From Echinostoma caproni (lineage: Eukaryota > Platyhelminthes > Trematoda > Plagiorchiida > Echinostomatidae), in assembly GCA_900618425.1 (NCBI GenBank), contig UZAN01045113.1:1-33761 (forward strand): a DNA stretch of 33,761 nt. Direction: 5' to 3'. The notes beneath the pieces are model-generated. The model saw nothing but the letters and a program-made list of their open reading frames with translations. It was not told the DNA's origin and did no database searches. Positions 17,941 through 29,900 of this stretch are shown here, one piece after another. The stretch's first letter is position 1; every line of letters starts with the position of its first letter. The translations under genes were made by a program, and so were the position numbers.

Positions 17941-20900
17941 CTGTAATAAATAAAATTTTTGGTAAGTCTACAAAACGAGGCACTTACCGGGTTCCCAACA
18001 GATTCTGCCAATTGATGTGCGTTATAACCGTTCTATAATGGAATGGGGACAAGTTCGATANNNNNNNTACACATTTCTCAAGTCAGACACGTGCAACAGA
18101 TACCATTTAAGGAAGCTTAACGAGTATCAACCTTAAACAACATATTATCTCGATAAAAAAACTCTGAGTAACTAAAAATCTTCAAATAATAAGGTTTGTT
18201 GATCGTTTTAGGATCATAATCCGACACTTTCTTCAAATTGTATTGCGTAGTCAGTAGACCACCAAATTCAATCGGTTTGGTGCATAGTAATCGGCATTTC
18301 CCCACGTTTCCTATAGCCAAAGGCCAAAAATCAACCGCACCTTGAATAAGTAGAAACTTTTTTGTGTATGTGTTCCAGTGAGCTCTATGGAGTGGTTCTT
18401 ATGTGAAAGGTGGAAGTCATCCCTGAAAGAGTATAGTGAATACATGCCAAAAAGGTAGGGTGTGGCGGCAGTGGTGCATTTAGGCACGCTTGTCGGTCAC
18501 TGGGGAAGGCACACCAGTGAATCAATTGAAACAGAGGATATTTAATTACGTTTTCACCTTGGCGATGGGAGAGTTCTGTGTCTTGAAACTGTCGCCCAAA
18601 CAGGCTGTATCGCTTCAAACCAGTAAGGCGGTGTTCTAATGCCACAGAACAGAAATTCTATCCTTAGCAGGTAATAACCGACACATCGGTCAATACAACA
18701 GAGAAATAAGACATAAATATCTTAAGTTACTAGTTTCAACTAGCTATTACCGGAGGTTTTCAGCTACGTCGATAAATTAGATACACACTAATAAGACGCA
18801 GGGTCTCGATGGAGTCTGGGGCCTCAGGGTTTGTTCAGTTATTTGCAGCTTTGAAAAATCGCTTGTGGTTCTCATGAATTTCTATTCTTGCCTACACTTC
18901 TCAGTTTGCTGGAGCTGCCATATGATACTATGACCTAAATGACATAAACTGATTCAATTTAGGCAAATACATTGTTTCATAGGGTTCAAAAGGGGGCAAC
19001 TGCCATGATCTTTGAAGCCTTCAAAATAGATGCGTTTTGCTAAAACAGGATCTAGCTCAGGTTGTTGCATTCATGTATCATTTTTTGTATTTCTATAAAG
19101 TGTGTATGACCAAATGCTTACATTTCATGCTAAAAAAGCCAATTACAGTAAAAAAAAATACAACGTGAAAAGTGCAGCTTACTTTTGGTTACGGCTAAAT
19201 TCTAACGTGATTTATTAACACCCTGTTCCAACCTGTTTGTTAGGAGTCGGTATAGGTAGGGTATACGGGAATTGCTATAGATTGGATTACGAGAGAAAAT
19301 ATATTGAAAAGGGGAGCCTGTTGACGGATGGGAATGACAAGAAGACAAATCAAGGCACAGTGCCTGAATAAGATCATCTGGCCTCGGATTGATGTGCTCA
19401 ATAGTAAGTCTATTGAATCGATTAAGATGAAAAATACACTACTGATTATCACCAAACGACGACAAATGGATTTTAATTAATTAAGTTACCAAAACAAGGT
19501 TGTTCGCTATACTGTTTGGCTTTTGATATTCCTATGGGAATCTTCCGTGGATTCTTGTTTTAAGAGGCCGGGAAACAATACATGGGGGCAATAGAGTATA
19601 ACTGATAAAACGCATTGGTAAAATAAAGATGACCAAATTGGCTGCGAGTTTTCGAATGGCCTGAGTTTCTACAACTGAAGGGAGAAATACCTCAGTTTTC
19701 CCATACGATTGTGAAGCGCTGAAAATCAGAAATTACTATTACTGATAAAGACCAGGCAATTGAAATAGTCCACTAAACAAAGGGTTACAGTTAACGATAG
19801 CAGAATCCATTGGAAACATAAGGCGGGAAGGACCAAGCATACACTCCAGGAACTTGGATGAGTTAAGGCTATGACCAGATTGGAAAACTGTTGAATTGGA
19901 GATAGATTTCCAGTGAAAGAATCAAAATTCGATGGTTCGACTCAAAATGACAAAGTCAACTTAATTTTTTATGTGCATGTGACGGAGCCCAAAGATCACT
20001 GATGAATGTAGAAATATGGAAATAGAGCAGTATGCTGAAACACCGGAATTATTAACTACAACTTTTGATGTACTCCTGTCCAATTTGGTGCATGAGATCC
20101 TTTATGTAAAATATTCAGAAATTAATTAGAATACCTGTCTAGGAGTGATAAAATGCTTAATTTTGAAAAGGACGGACGGAATGAAACGCAAGTGGATGGT
20201 CAAGGAAAACGCAACCAACGGGTTAGAGTGAATTATTCCTGCTGATGAAATGGATCAGAGAGGACAGTGTTCAGTGGAGATCTGTTGCGTTTATATGCTA
20301 ACTGGAGAGGGTTATGAAGAGTCGTGGTAAGCGACTGCAAGCGACTCAGTTAATATTATATGATTATTAGTTTTATGGTCAGCAAAACGGGGAATCATAG
20401 ACACAGAAAGGTTGCGATCAGAAAACGTTGTGGAGATCTGTGATCTTCGCTTCTCTATAGAGGATGCTAATAACCCTGTTACTGTAAAAATAGATTCCTG
20501 AGTTCGAGTCCGAGATCTGGTGTAAAATTAAGTAACTGTCGTTCAGTGGGCGAACTCTTTCGCCAGCCTTCTTTGCATCCTCCTAAGTGAAATTAACTTT
20601 CTCGATATTGTATTACGTTAAGGAGATATTCACAAAATAACCGTGTTTAATTATGGGTACTTGCAAGATTGAAGTTGCGTCGAAGACAGAGAAAAGCATG
20701 ATAATCGGCAAACCGAACGATAACTGATTACGGATCTGATTGACAATGATGCGTTTATCGTTTGAAAATGATCCGTCAGCATCGGTTGACCGTGGTGTGA
20801 GGCGTGTTCAGGCGGAGGGGACAGTACGTGCGATACATCTAAAGAGTGCACCTACGCACAAGGCGAACGCTTGGTATGCTACAAGATTTAGGATTTGATG

Positions 20901-23900
20901 GACTGACTTAAGTCACAACACCGTCTGTCTCCCTTCAACAGGATGACGATAAATCTGCATGCTGTAGGCCAATCATCCAGGCAACGCTTTTAGACCTAAA
21001 AACGCACGTGAGCTGGGTAACTCTGATGGGGTTACCGTCTTGCATGCAAATCTTAGTCCGATATCAAGGCTACTTGAAATAACACCCGGATATCTTATTT
21101 GATACCGGAAAAACTTTAGTGGCAGGAGATATAGTTCTCACTAATGTGCCACTGATGAGATTTCGTCACTGAACTGGGCGCGTCCGACTAGATTATACAC
21201 GTCCCATCAATGGTTGACTGTGAACCACTCCTGATCAATTGTTTTGCTTGCGTATATGACCACATATTTCATTCTCTTTAACTCAAAACATTACATCTAG
21301 TAAAATTAGTTACAGTTTGTTTAAGCCACGCTTGGCTTAAACTTTCGAATGATATCACCGTAATCATAAAGAGGCGCTTGGGTGAATCTTTTACTATTCC
21401 ATTAGATCAAACTGGTAAAAGTGATTGCATATGACCAATGGCGCGCGGGAAAGGACTGTATCCACCAAAACGCAAATAAATTTCTTTGTGTTCTATCCGC
21501 AATGTATGAGACAAAACAAGACACGTACAAGTTGAATCACCAAATGACTGACCTCAGTAGCGAATTCATAACTCAATCCAAAAATGCTGAAAAATTGGTG
21601 AACTTTGCCACTAGATTGAAAACAGTATAGTTTAATTTACTGAAAATCCGAAGCCAGAAACCGAAGCACGTGCTGCTGAAGATGGATAATTGTTCAATAT
21701 TAGATTCCGGTACTGAAATCAACTTGTACGTTGCTGTACAAACGAACAGCAGCATTGGCCGGACCTCTGTCTGGTGTTCGGGAAAATCAAAATTTTTCTA
21801 CGCCTCCAGATTTCACTCATACATAAAGATGTATTGTTCAAACAATAGAATAAAATAAGCTCCTTAGGAACACAAACAGAAACACGCTGGTCACCTTGGT
21901 AATCAGGTCCAGACTTGCTCCATGTTCGAGCAAGAATCGGCAAAGATTTTGATGACTATTGATGATAGAATTGTGCAGTGCTGTTTTCCCGTCTCCATCC
22001 AGTGCGTCCACCTGGGCACCCAAACGGATGAGTTCATAGGCCACGTCCACATTGCCGTTGTTTTTCAAACCGGCTGTCAAATCATAATTCAATGGTCAAT
22101 TCAAAAAGTGAAACGCCTGAATGTATCAAAGACTCACGTATTAGAATATGTGAACAATCGAAGGATAAATAACTAAAATGACTGTCAAACACATCAGCTT
22201 CATAGAATCCAGATGGGCATATTTGCGACCCAAACGATTTACTACAATTTCGGAGAACTTTAAGACATAAACATTGCACTGATTTGTTAACCATGTTTAG
22301 CCGCATGCGAACTCGAAATGGATCCATAAGTAAAAAATGTCATGGACGAAACACAAAACAATCAAGTGGATAATCGAGATTCACGTCCAATCCGTTGTAT
22401 TAATGAGCAAAGAATAGTGTGTTGAGGGAGAAAAAATTTTTCTGCATCCGTGAAAGTGTCATGCCAAGCGTTGAGTGTCGAAAACCATTTTAGTTTTTTC
22501 AATCACTTGACAAGCATTTTTATGTGCAGATTTTGTTTGCTGTCTTTTGGCTAACCAGTTAGCTAAGGGAGCAGAATAACAACTGGAATGCTGAGAGTAG
22601 AGTCAAAGGGAGGATAGAGAACTCATATAGACTGTGGTTGCAAGAATAATAGGTAGATGCACGAGTGTTATTGTTTGTGACACACAAAATATAAGTACTC
22701 ATCGAAAAATGAAAAGAAACTGACTGGTTCCCTGGTACCGCCTAACTTTCCACAAAATAAAATCAGTGAAGGAACAATATTTTCCAAATACTCTCAGAAA
22801 CTCGTCATCTCTTAAAAAATACTCTCAAAATTCATGTCTACATAATTCACATGCTTGAAGTTCAACCGTTTGTTTTTTTCCTAACTTTGAGTATTTTAAT
22901 TTTGATTGGCAATTCATTGCTCGTTTCTACATAAGAAAACGTATATTTAACTCTCTGGTTTACTGAAAACTAAAGTGATATCTACATTTTCTTGAGATTA
23001 CCAAAATGAGTCCATCACAACAGACCTGTGTGAGGTATATATATATGTATATATATACATGTATATCAGATATTAAATTTGAGAGACTGCAGTCCGCACG
23101 TGTTGTATTCTGCACTGTGGCATTGTTTCGTGACATTTTAGCGAATAAACACGTTTTCGGCTACTTCTTCTTCGAGGTAATGCAGCTGTATACACGCAAG
23201 TAGTTCAGAATTCTCTCAAGTGGTATAATATCCTAATTTAAGGTGCACTATTGATCAGGGGAGGTGACGTGATATGCGGTTTGGAAAATACAATACGTAG
23301 CACGAAACTGTCTATACTCTTCCATTTACGATAGCATTTTGTTTTGCTTCTCAGAAGGAACACCGAGTTAACTTCAAATAGGATCTGATACTGGCAAACA
23401 GGCACTGATAAATCGAACGTGCTAACATGTCCCAGTGATTTCATCAATCACTCAATTTGAATTGACTTGACTTGAGTTAATCTACAGTTAATTATGAACA
23501 CATAGGCACAGTTCGAATCGTATTGCTCCCTATCTAAATGTTTCATCAGTTAGTAATGGTACTTGAATGAATACTCTATAAGTTAGAACGGCTTATGCTT
23601 TATTATACGTAGCATCGTATTTAATAACAATAATAATATTGGTCATATCGTACTATAATAGTTTACTCAATCTTTTTGTTCAGTATTTTGGTTGAACCTT
23701 TTGAATTTTTTAGTGAATATGCAGTCGCACAAGCAACTTCCAGAACAGGTAGGCGGGCAATCAAAGACTGTGATACGACAAAAAGAACAATGGAGGCGAT
23801 AGTAATAGGGGTTGAATACAATCTCCGGGCAATGTGGTCCTGACCAATACCACTTAACCAGAGCAGAAATGAGATGTCACAAAGGCAGCAGTTGTGTCAG

Positions 23901-26900
23901 ATCAACAGAGCACATGGATTACACAAACATGAAGCATTGGAAAATATTGATAGTAAGTTGAAAACGTAGTGATTGCTCACCACAGCGTAACAATGGAGTC
24001 CATCCCATTGAATGATCTCTGGCCTCCACATTAGCTCCAGCTTTAACTAACAGTTTAATCGCTCGGGTCTGTTCACCGTCAGTGGCCATATGCAACGCTG
24101 TCAGTCCGCTTTGTTCAGCCATGTCCACGTTTGCCCCAGATTCAATGAGGGTTTCCATGCATTCGATATTACCCTTCATTGAAACATGAACATAAATCTA
24201 TATCGAGAATACTCACTTTAAAAATGCTATGGTATTGAGATCAAGAAGGACAGGTACTAAAACTGTTACCTCGTATGGTGAGGAAACATTTGCGAACAAA
24301 ATGCTAAGCCCGGCAAATAGGTGAAAGTGAAAGAAAACTTAGGAACTAACCGATTCATTCCAAGGTTACTTTGGTGTTTAAGAATTCATGTAAACAGATC
24401 AACAGTAGACATAAGATTTGAGCGTTGAAACCATGCTGTGAACGTGGCAACCAGTCCAGTTACCGGTGACCACAATTTCCTGATAACATTTAATCTGCTT
24501 CACTCTTTTTCACGTGAATTTCAACACCATTTGCCCACCGGGCAAACACAACGGTTTAGTCTAGTGTTATGTGATCTGCGGTCTCTCCATTAAAAGCACT
24601 AAGTGTCTAACGTCTCTATCAGTTGCCTAGGCGGAACGCATCATTTAACCGAGGTCCAATTCTACATCTTCAACTCATTTTTATTGAGTAACGTCGTTCT
24701 TGCAGATCTAGTAGAGGACGAACACTTACAGCTAACAGTGATCATCTACACCCGATAAATTATTCCCTAAAGGACCACCTTTATGCTGTTTAAATTGCAC
24801 GGGCCCCTAGTACCGTTTAGCATCACACGTGTCCTTCTGGCTCCGGTGATCCATTCTAATTCCGGGGTAGAAATCGAACATTTTGCAGTTTTCATCCAAC
24901 ATCGACTCAAATATTGCCGAGAGAAAATAGTTCGGATGGTCTTATTTCCGTGGGCTGTATTGCAAGCCAGCTCATCCACCGTTTTTATTTTATTCAAATG
25001 TTCATAATTGCAATAACGCTTAACAGTATCTTGGGATGAAGTATCATGCTTCACAGGGAATTAAAAGATACCATATGATCACTTCATTTAATTACGTTAT
25101 TATGAACTAATTGATCATGGAACTGAGGCAAGGTGTCAGCAAAGGAACAGTTATGAACACGATAGAGGGATGATTGTTTAAATTCTATCAGTTTTGTAGG
25201 AGGGGCATCCGTTGGATCATGCGTCTCTTCAACTGGGTTTCAACGTTCCGTGTATTCAGTACACCTTCAAAATGAATCTTGGTGAGTATACCCAGTATTT
25301 CTGCCATCTGTTCTGCACAGATTCTGGACTCAGACGTGTATGAAACAAAAAATAAATATGCATCAAGACCGATATATGTTGCGATATATCGAAATCTCAT
25401 TTAACCTTCTCAATCGTTGATGTAAAACAAACAAACATATTGGGTTTATAAATTCTACTGAACAGACATGTGCCGATAGACAGACCATTAAAATTAAAAA
25501 GAGGACAACTCTACGGCAAATTTAACTTATTGCGTCAACAACTTTTGGGAGCACCAAACGGGATAATGTAATAATATTAACAAGGCCTCACTAATTTCCA
25601 ACGGTTTTCCATTGCAGTTACATAACAACGGTTTGAAAGAGGAAGCTGGATCAATTATATGTTTGGTCTTTATAAAATGTTTTGCAATTGATGATCCAGG
25701 GTTCTATGTGACGGCCTGACTATTATTTGTGGGTTTCATCACTGACTTCACCAAACTCTTTGGAATTTGAAACATTTGGATCCCGTAATGAATTTGAACA
25801 GGCAAGTCAGAAGACAAACACTGCGAGAGGAATTCCTTTCTTATCGGTCGCGTACGTATAAAATTGAACAAGATAGACAAATGAAGCGAATTAAGAAATC
25901 TAGTTAGTATTGCCCATGTGTTTCTGTGTGTGGTTGAGTACAGTGTGTGNCAGGGAAGGCAAAGGGTAAAGGTCATACATTTTTGGATGCACAGTGTGGG
26001 TTTTTTGTGAGCGATCGATAATGCCTCGAGTATCCTTAGTCGGTGTTTGTCTCGATGACGTAACAAAACCGAGAACGCGTTCGTAAGGTCTACCCTGTGG
26101 CCGCTTTCAACCAAGTGACGTGCGATGGCCGAAGTCGGTCTGCGTGATGCGGTCGGAGTGTGTGTGGTGTGGGCTGAGTCATAGAGTCACACACATACTT
26201 GGGGATGTGTTCAGCCACACTGAGCATCCAAAAACGTATGACCTTAACCCTTGACCTTTCCTGGCTGTAACCAATCACGTGCATCACACACACATGGGTA
26301 GTACTAACTAGATTTCTTAATTCGCTTAATTTGTCTATCTTTGGGAATTTGTTCTGCTATTCGTTGTGATAAATGAAGGTTGGTTCTGCCTATGTATGCC
26401 TCACCACAACTACAGTTGAACTGGCATAGTGTGTGAGACAGAACTGGATTGTCAACCGTGTATACGTTTCAATTCATAAAATATTCGCATAGGCAATGTA
26501 GAAAATCGCATCCACGAGGAAATTTACTTTCGATATACGGCATCAGGCGGTGACTTATGTAATGCGATCATATTAATGATATCTAGTTGGCTGATTTCAG
26601 CTCAGTTTACAGCGATGACAGAGGCGAGCAAGTTAAGCAAGCGAATGTAATAAGGCTAGCGGTGCTCAAAAACAGAGTCGTGGAGGGGGTGAGAAGACAA
26701 AGGTCAAATGAAATAAAGGTAAACAAATGGTCTGATTAAAATGTTGCTGAGAGTTGTGAGCTGAGGCGAGAGAGCGGAAGCAAATTGCGCAAGATACACT
26801 AGAAACTATATGGCATGTATAGTAGGCGATGAAAACGGGAAAGGACAGTGGAAACAAAATCCCAATCAGCACCATTGGTATTAATCCAAAGCAGCTGCAT

Positions 26901-29900
26901 CAACACTTCACGGATTTTTCAAGGGACTACCGAATAGTTTTGTGAAGTTCCAGAATATCTGCATACAAGGTGGTAATTAAATGCATTTTGAATTGCCGGA
27001 TATCGTTAACAACGGCAATACTGATAGATCGTAGGAATTAAAGACACCAATACATTTGTAAATCACCATTGATCGGCTTGCTCTCTCCCGTAGTTCTCAT
27101 ATGGCTAATTAAGAATGTATGCTGCGTTAATCCTGGCACTTTTTGGATACTGGCATTTTCCCTTCCTTATCCGTAAAACCATCTCCACTGCGGGAAACCA
27201 GTGAGTAAGATCTCCTCCCAGAAGAAGTTATGAAAACAAGTCGTCGAGTTATTTCGACAGTAACCCGTGATAAAGAAACCCATTTGACGAACCATCCAAT
27301 TCCATTGAACGGATCTATTCCTTGGAAAATTAATACTGACCTTGTTAATAATACCACCGATTTTAATGTAAACGTTCTCCCAAGTGGAAGAGTTCAAATG
27401 TGGAGGTATAAAGTGAGCACTAGATAAATGTGGTTTTTTCCAGTTCAAAATATTTGACAAAAATATTGCCGTAACTTCAAATATGCAGTCAGCCCTATGT
27501 ATCCTAAATGCAGTTTACATCAACTGTTGATTTTACTATCAGTGTATATGACATATAAGGACCTTTTAAGTAATATTGTTTTCAAACATTATTAGGCAAT
27601 GCATTATTGGAAGCCAACTGAAAAATATCTAAAACTATATCATGGAAATATGTATGTAACCCAGTGTTTAAACAAAAGAGGATGGAATATCAATGTTTAA
27701 ACTGGTGCTTTTCATAAAATGAAATACCTGTTAGGCTTTTTAATTCGTTACGAAAAGGGAAGCTTTCCTTTTGATAGGCGGAATATAAAGCTGAAATAAA
27801 TTATGGATCCTTATTTTAACCGAATGGCAAAAAGTTTAAGATTCATTCTTACTTTGAAGGAGGCGAACATCAAGGCGGTCTTCCCTGTATCATTCTGAGT
27901 ATTGGGATTGGCGTTCCACTCCATGAGAATTTCTACCATCCTGTTGGCAAAAGAAGTAAAATCAGCTTAAGCACAGAAGCTTTCGTGGTGTAACCCATTG
28001 TGAAAACAAAACGAACAGATACTGAAAATTCTGATTAAATTTATTCCTCTATAATTAAAAATCCGACTTATTACGATTGATTGTACAAACCCGACCTCAG
28101 AAGAATTTACGACTAGATGATGTGTGTTTTCTAATGGCCATCTTCTTCGCTATCCATACACTGTGGTTTGATTTCACTAGGGGTTTGGTAGAACCAATAT
28201 TGATCACCTCGTATGGGTGTGTATTTGGTACCACACTAAGTTATCAAACAAATGTGACAATCATATTTCTTGAAATCTGTTTCGGTTGCTGTTTGTTCTC
28301 TTCATTTTCCTTGGGTTTTTAATGGAAGGCTGTTGACACTGATGGTTACATAAAATGCACTCAGTTCTATATTATATGGCTATACAAGACCTCAAATCAA
28401 TTTTTCTCATTTTTCTCATTTGATAGCTGTTCATTTAATCCAAAAATCAATGATAAACCTATGCGCTCCAATAATAACCGATAACGCAAAGCATCTTCGA
28501 AGGCTGACGAACTCATCTGCTGCAGTTTGGCTTTGTGATAGTATAAAAAAGATGAGATAATATAGCAGCGTTGATTTTTGCCCTGTATCAGTTAAATCAG
28601 GGCTAGATGCACTCAGCTCAGCGTTCCAAATGTCGTTAATTGTGAATTGCAGCATCACCTAATTCGTCGAATTTTTCTTTTTAAGTTAATCAATTAATTA
28701 AATAATAAGATAAAATACCTCCCAAAAATTGCAAACACCGACTGCATTCCAGATGGGTGGCATGATCATCAATCCTTGTGATTAAACTTTCGGCTTATTG
28801 AGACGTATTCCTTGAGACCCATCGGTAGCTTTAATTGAAATGAGCAAACCAGAGATTTGGTAAAAGTCACTGCCCACGAATTTATGAGTAGGTCGGCAAA
28901 GTGATAAACAAACAATATATGAGAACTCAATTAATTCCCATTTTTGCTCGAAATCAGTTGATTAAAGAGCTTCAGGTAGCAAAATAATGAACTTTTAGCA
29001 ATTAGTCAAGAAAGAAGAATTTTTTAGAAAAAATACTGCTAAGTTATAGACTTTCTATACTTCTCTTGATGTAGTTTATTAAAATGCGATGCGGTGTGGT
29101 GGCGTCAGATCCCAAACAAACCTAACAGTACGAGAGATATATTAGGGCGTTGCCCGATTTCTCGCCTCCAATCGCGACTTTTGATTAACCGTTTGATCTA
29201 AATTTGCGTAACTTTTTGATGGTGTTTAAAACAAATTCGAGTTTCATTACCGTTACAGATAATCAGACCAAGGTGCTCAAACACGAAAAAAAATAAACTT
29301 ACTCAAGCATGTTGCGTTGCGCTGCAAACATGAGTGGAGTAAAACCAAGATTATCTGGTGCCTCGATGTTTGCCTCACTGTACGGAAAACAAATGCAGGG
29401 AAGAACATTACTTTTACAAGTTTGAGGAAAATTATCAGTAGATCTGTTTTATAATAAACATTTCCTTGAATTCTGTGAAGAAATGTGTTGAAATTATATC
29501 ACTGGAAACTATTCAGGATTTTCAATTAAAAGCGTTATTAATTTTTACTTCCTCAGAAAAGAGGTAAATGTTGTTAAAAGTTAAACCAAAAAATGGTGAT
29601 AGGGTCCAACGGAATTTACACACAAATGATATTATCAAAATTATCATTATTGACCCTAGTGAAGTCAGGATGAAAGTTTATAGATTCCTCACTGTTTTAA
29701 GGGAGCAGTGTGAGTAAACTTTTCGGAAATATAAAAGGAAACTTATAGGAAACAATGGTATTTTCATCGATCGAATCAGTAAAGTAAAATCTTCCTTCTT
29801 ATAAGACGTCTACTTTATAGCTCTCAATCCGAGATTTCATTAGCTTCTGTTCTGTTCCAATCAATATTTTAACGACAACATTGTATCATTTACTCAGTCA

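Larger units (their letters stand above)
18033..21894 (-). other. FANK1 intron 7 (3.9 kb)
   Basis: It contains a 7-base N gap at 18061-18067 and the possible coiled-coil pseudo-exon at 21406-21624 in antisense orientation. A B-box-like GAGTTCGAGTCC near 20500 hints at a decayed tRNA-type repeat. Nothing else is supported. Confidence 0.7.
24174..27852 (-). other. FANK1 intron 5 (3.7 kb)
   Basis: It holds the Penelope-like endonuclease fragment at 25690-26470 with its internal inverted repeat. The rest (24174-25690 and 26470-27852) shows no supported feature; minus-strand frames at 24767-25054 and 25188-25400 are unrecognised. Confidence 0.7.

Noticed and set aside
21144..21175. CTGATGAG considered as a hammerhead core
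   Set aside because: Followed by ATTTCGTCACTG without stem II and without CGAAAC.
23033..23075. TA-rich alternating tract considered as a regulatory site
   Set aside because: An ordinary AT microsatellite within an intron.
24767..25054. 95-codon minus-strand ORF within FANK1 intron 5
   Set aside because: No recognisable domain and no splice context. Another frame looked faintly like a LINE endonuclease fragment, but the similarity was too weak to call.
25188..25400. 70-codon minus-strand ORF in intron 5, checked as an extra FANK1 exon
   Set aside because: Not ankyrin-like, and exons 5 and 6 already join in phase without it.
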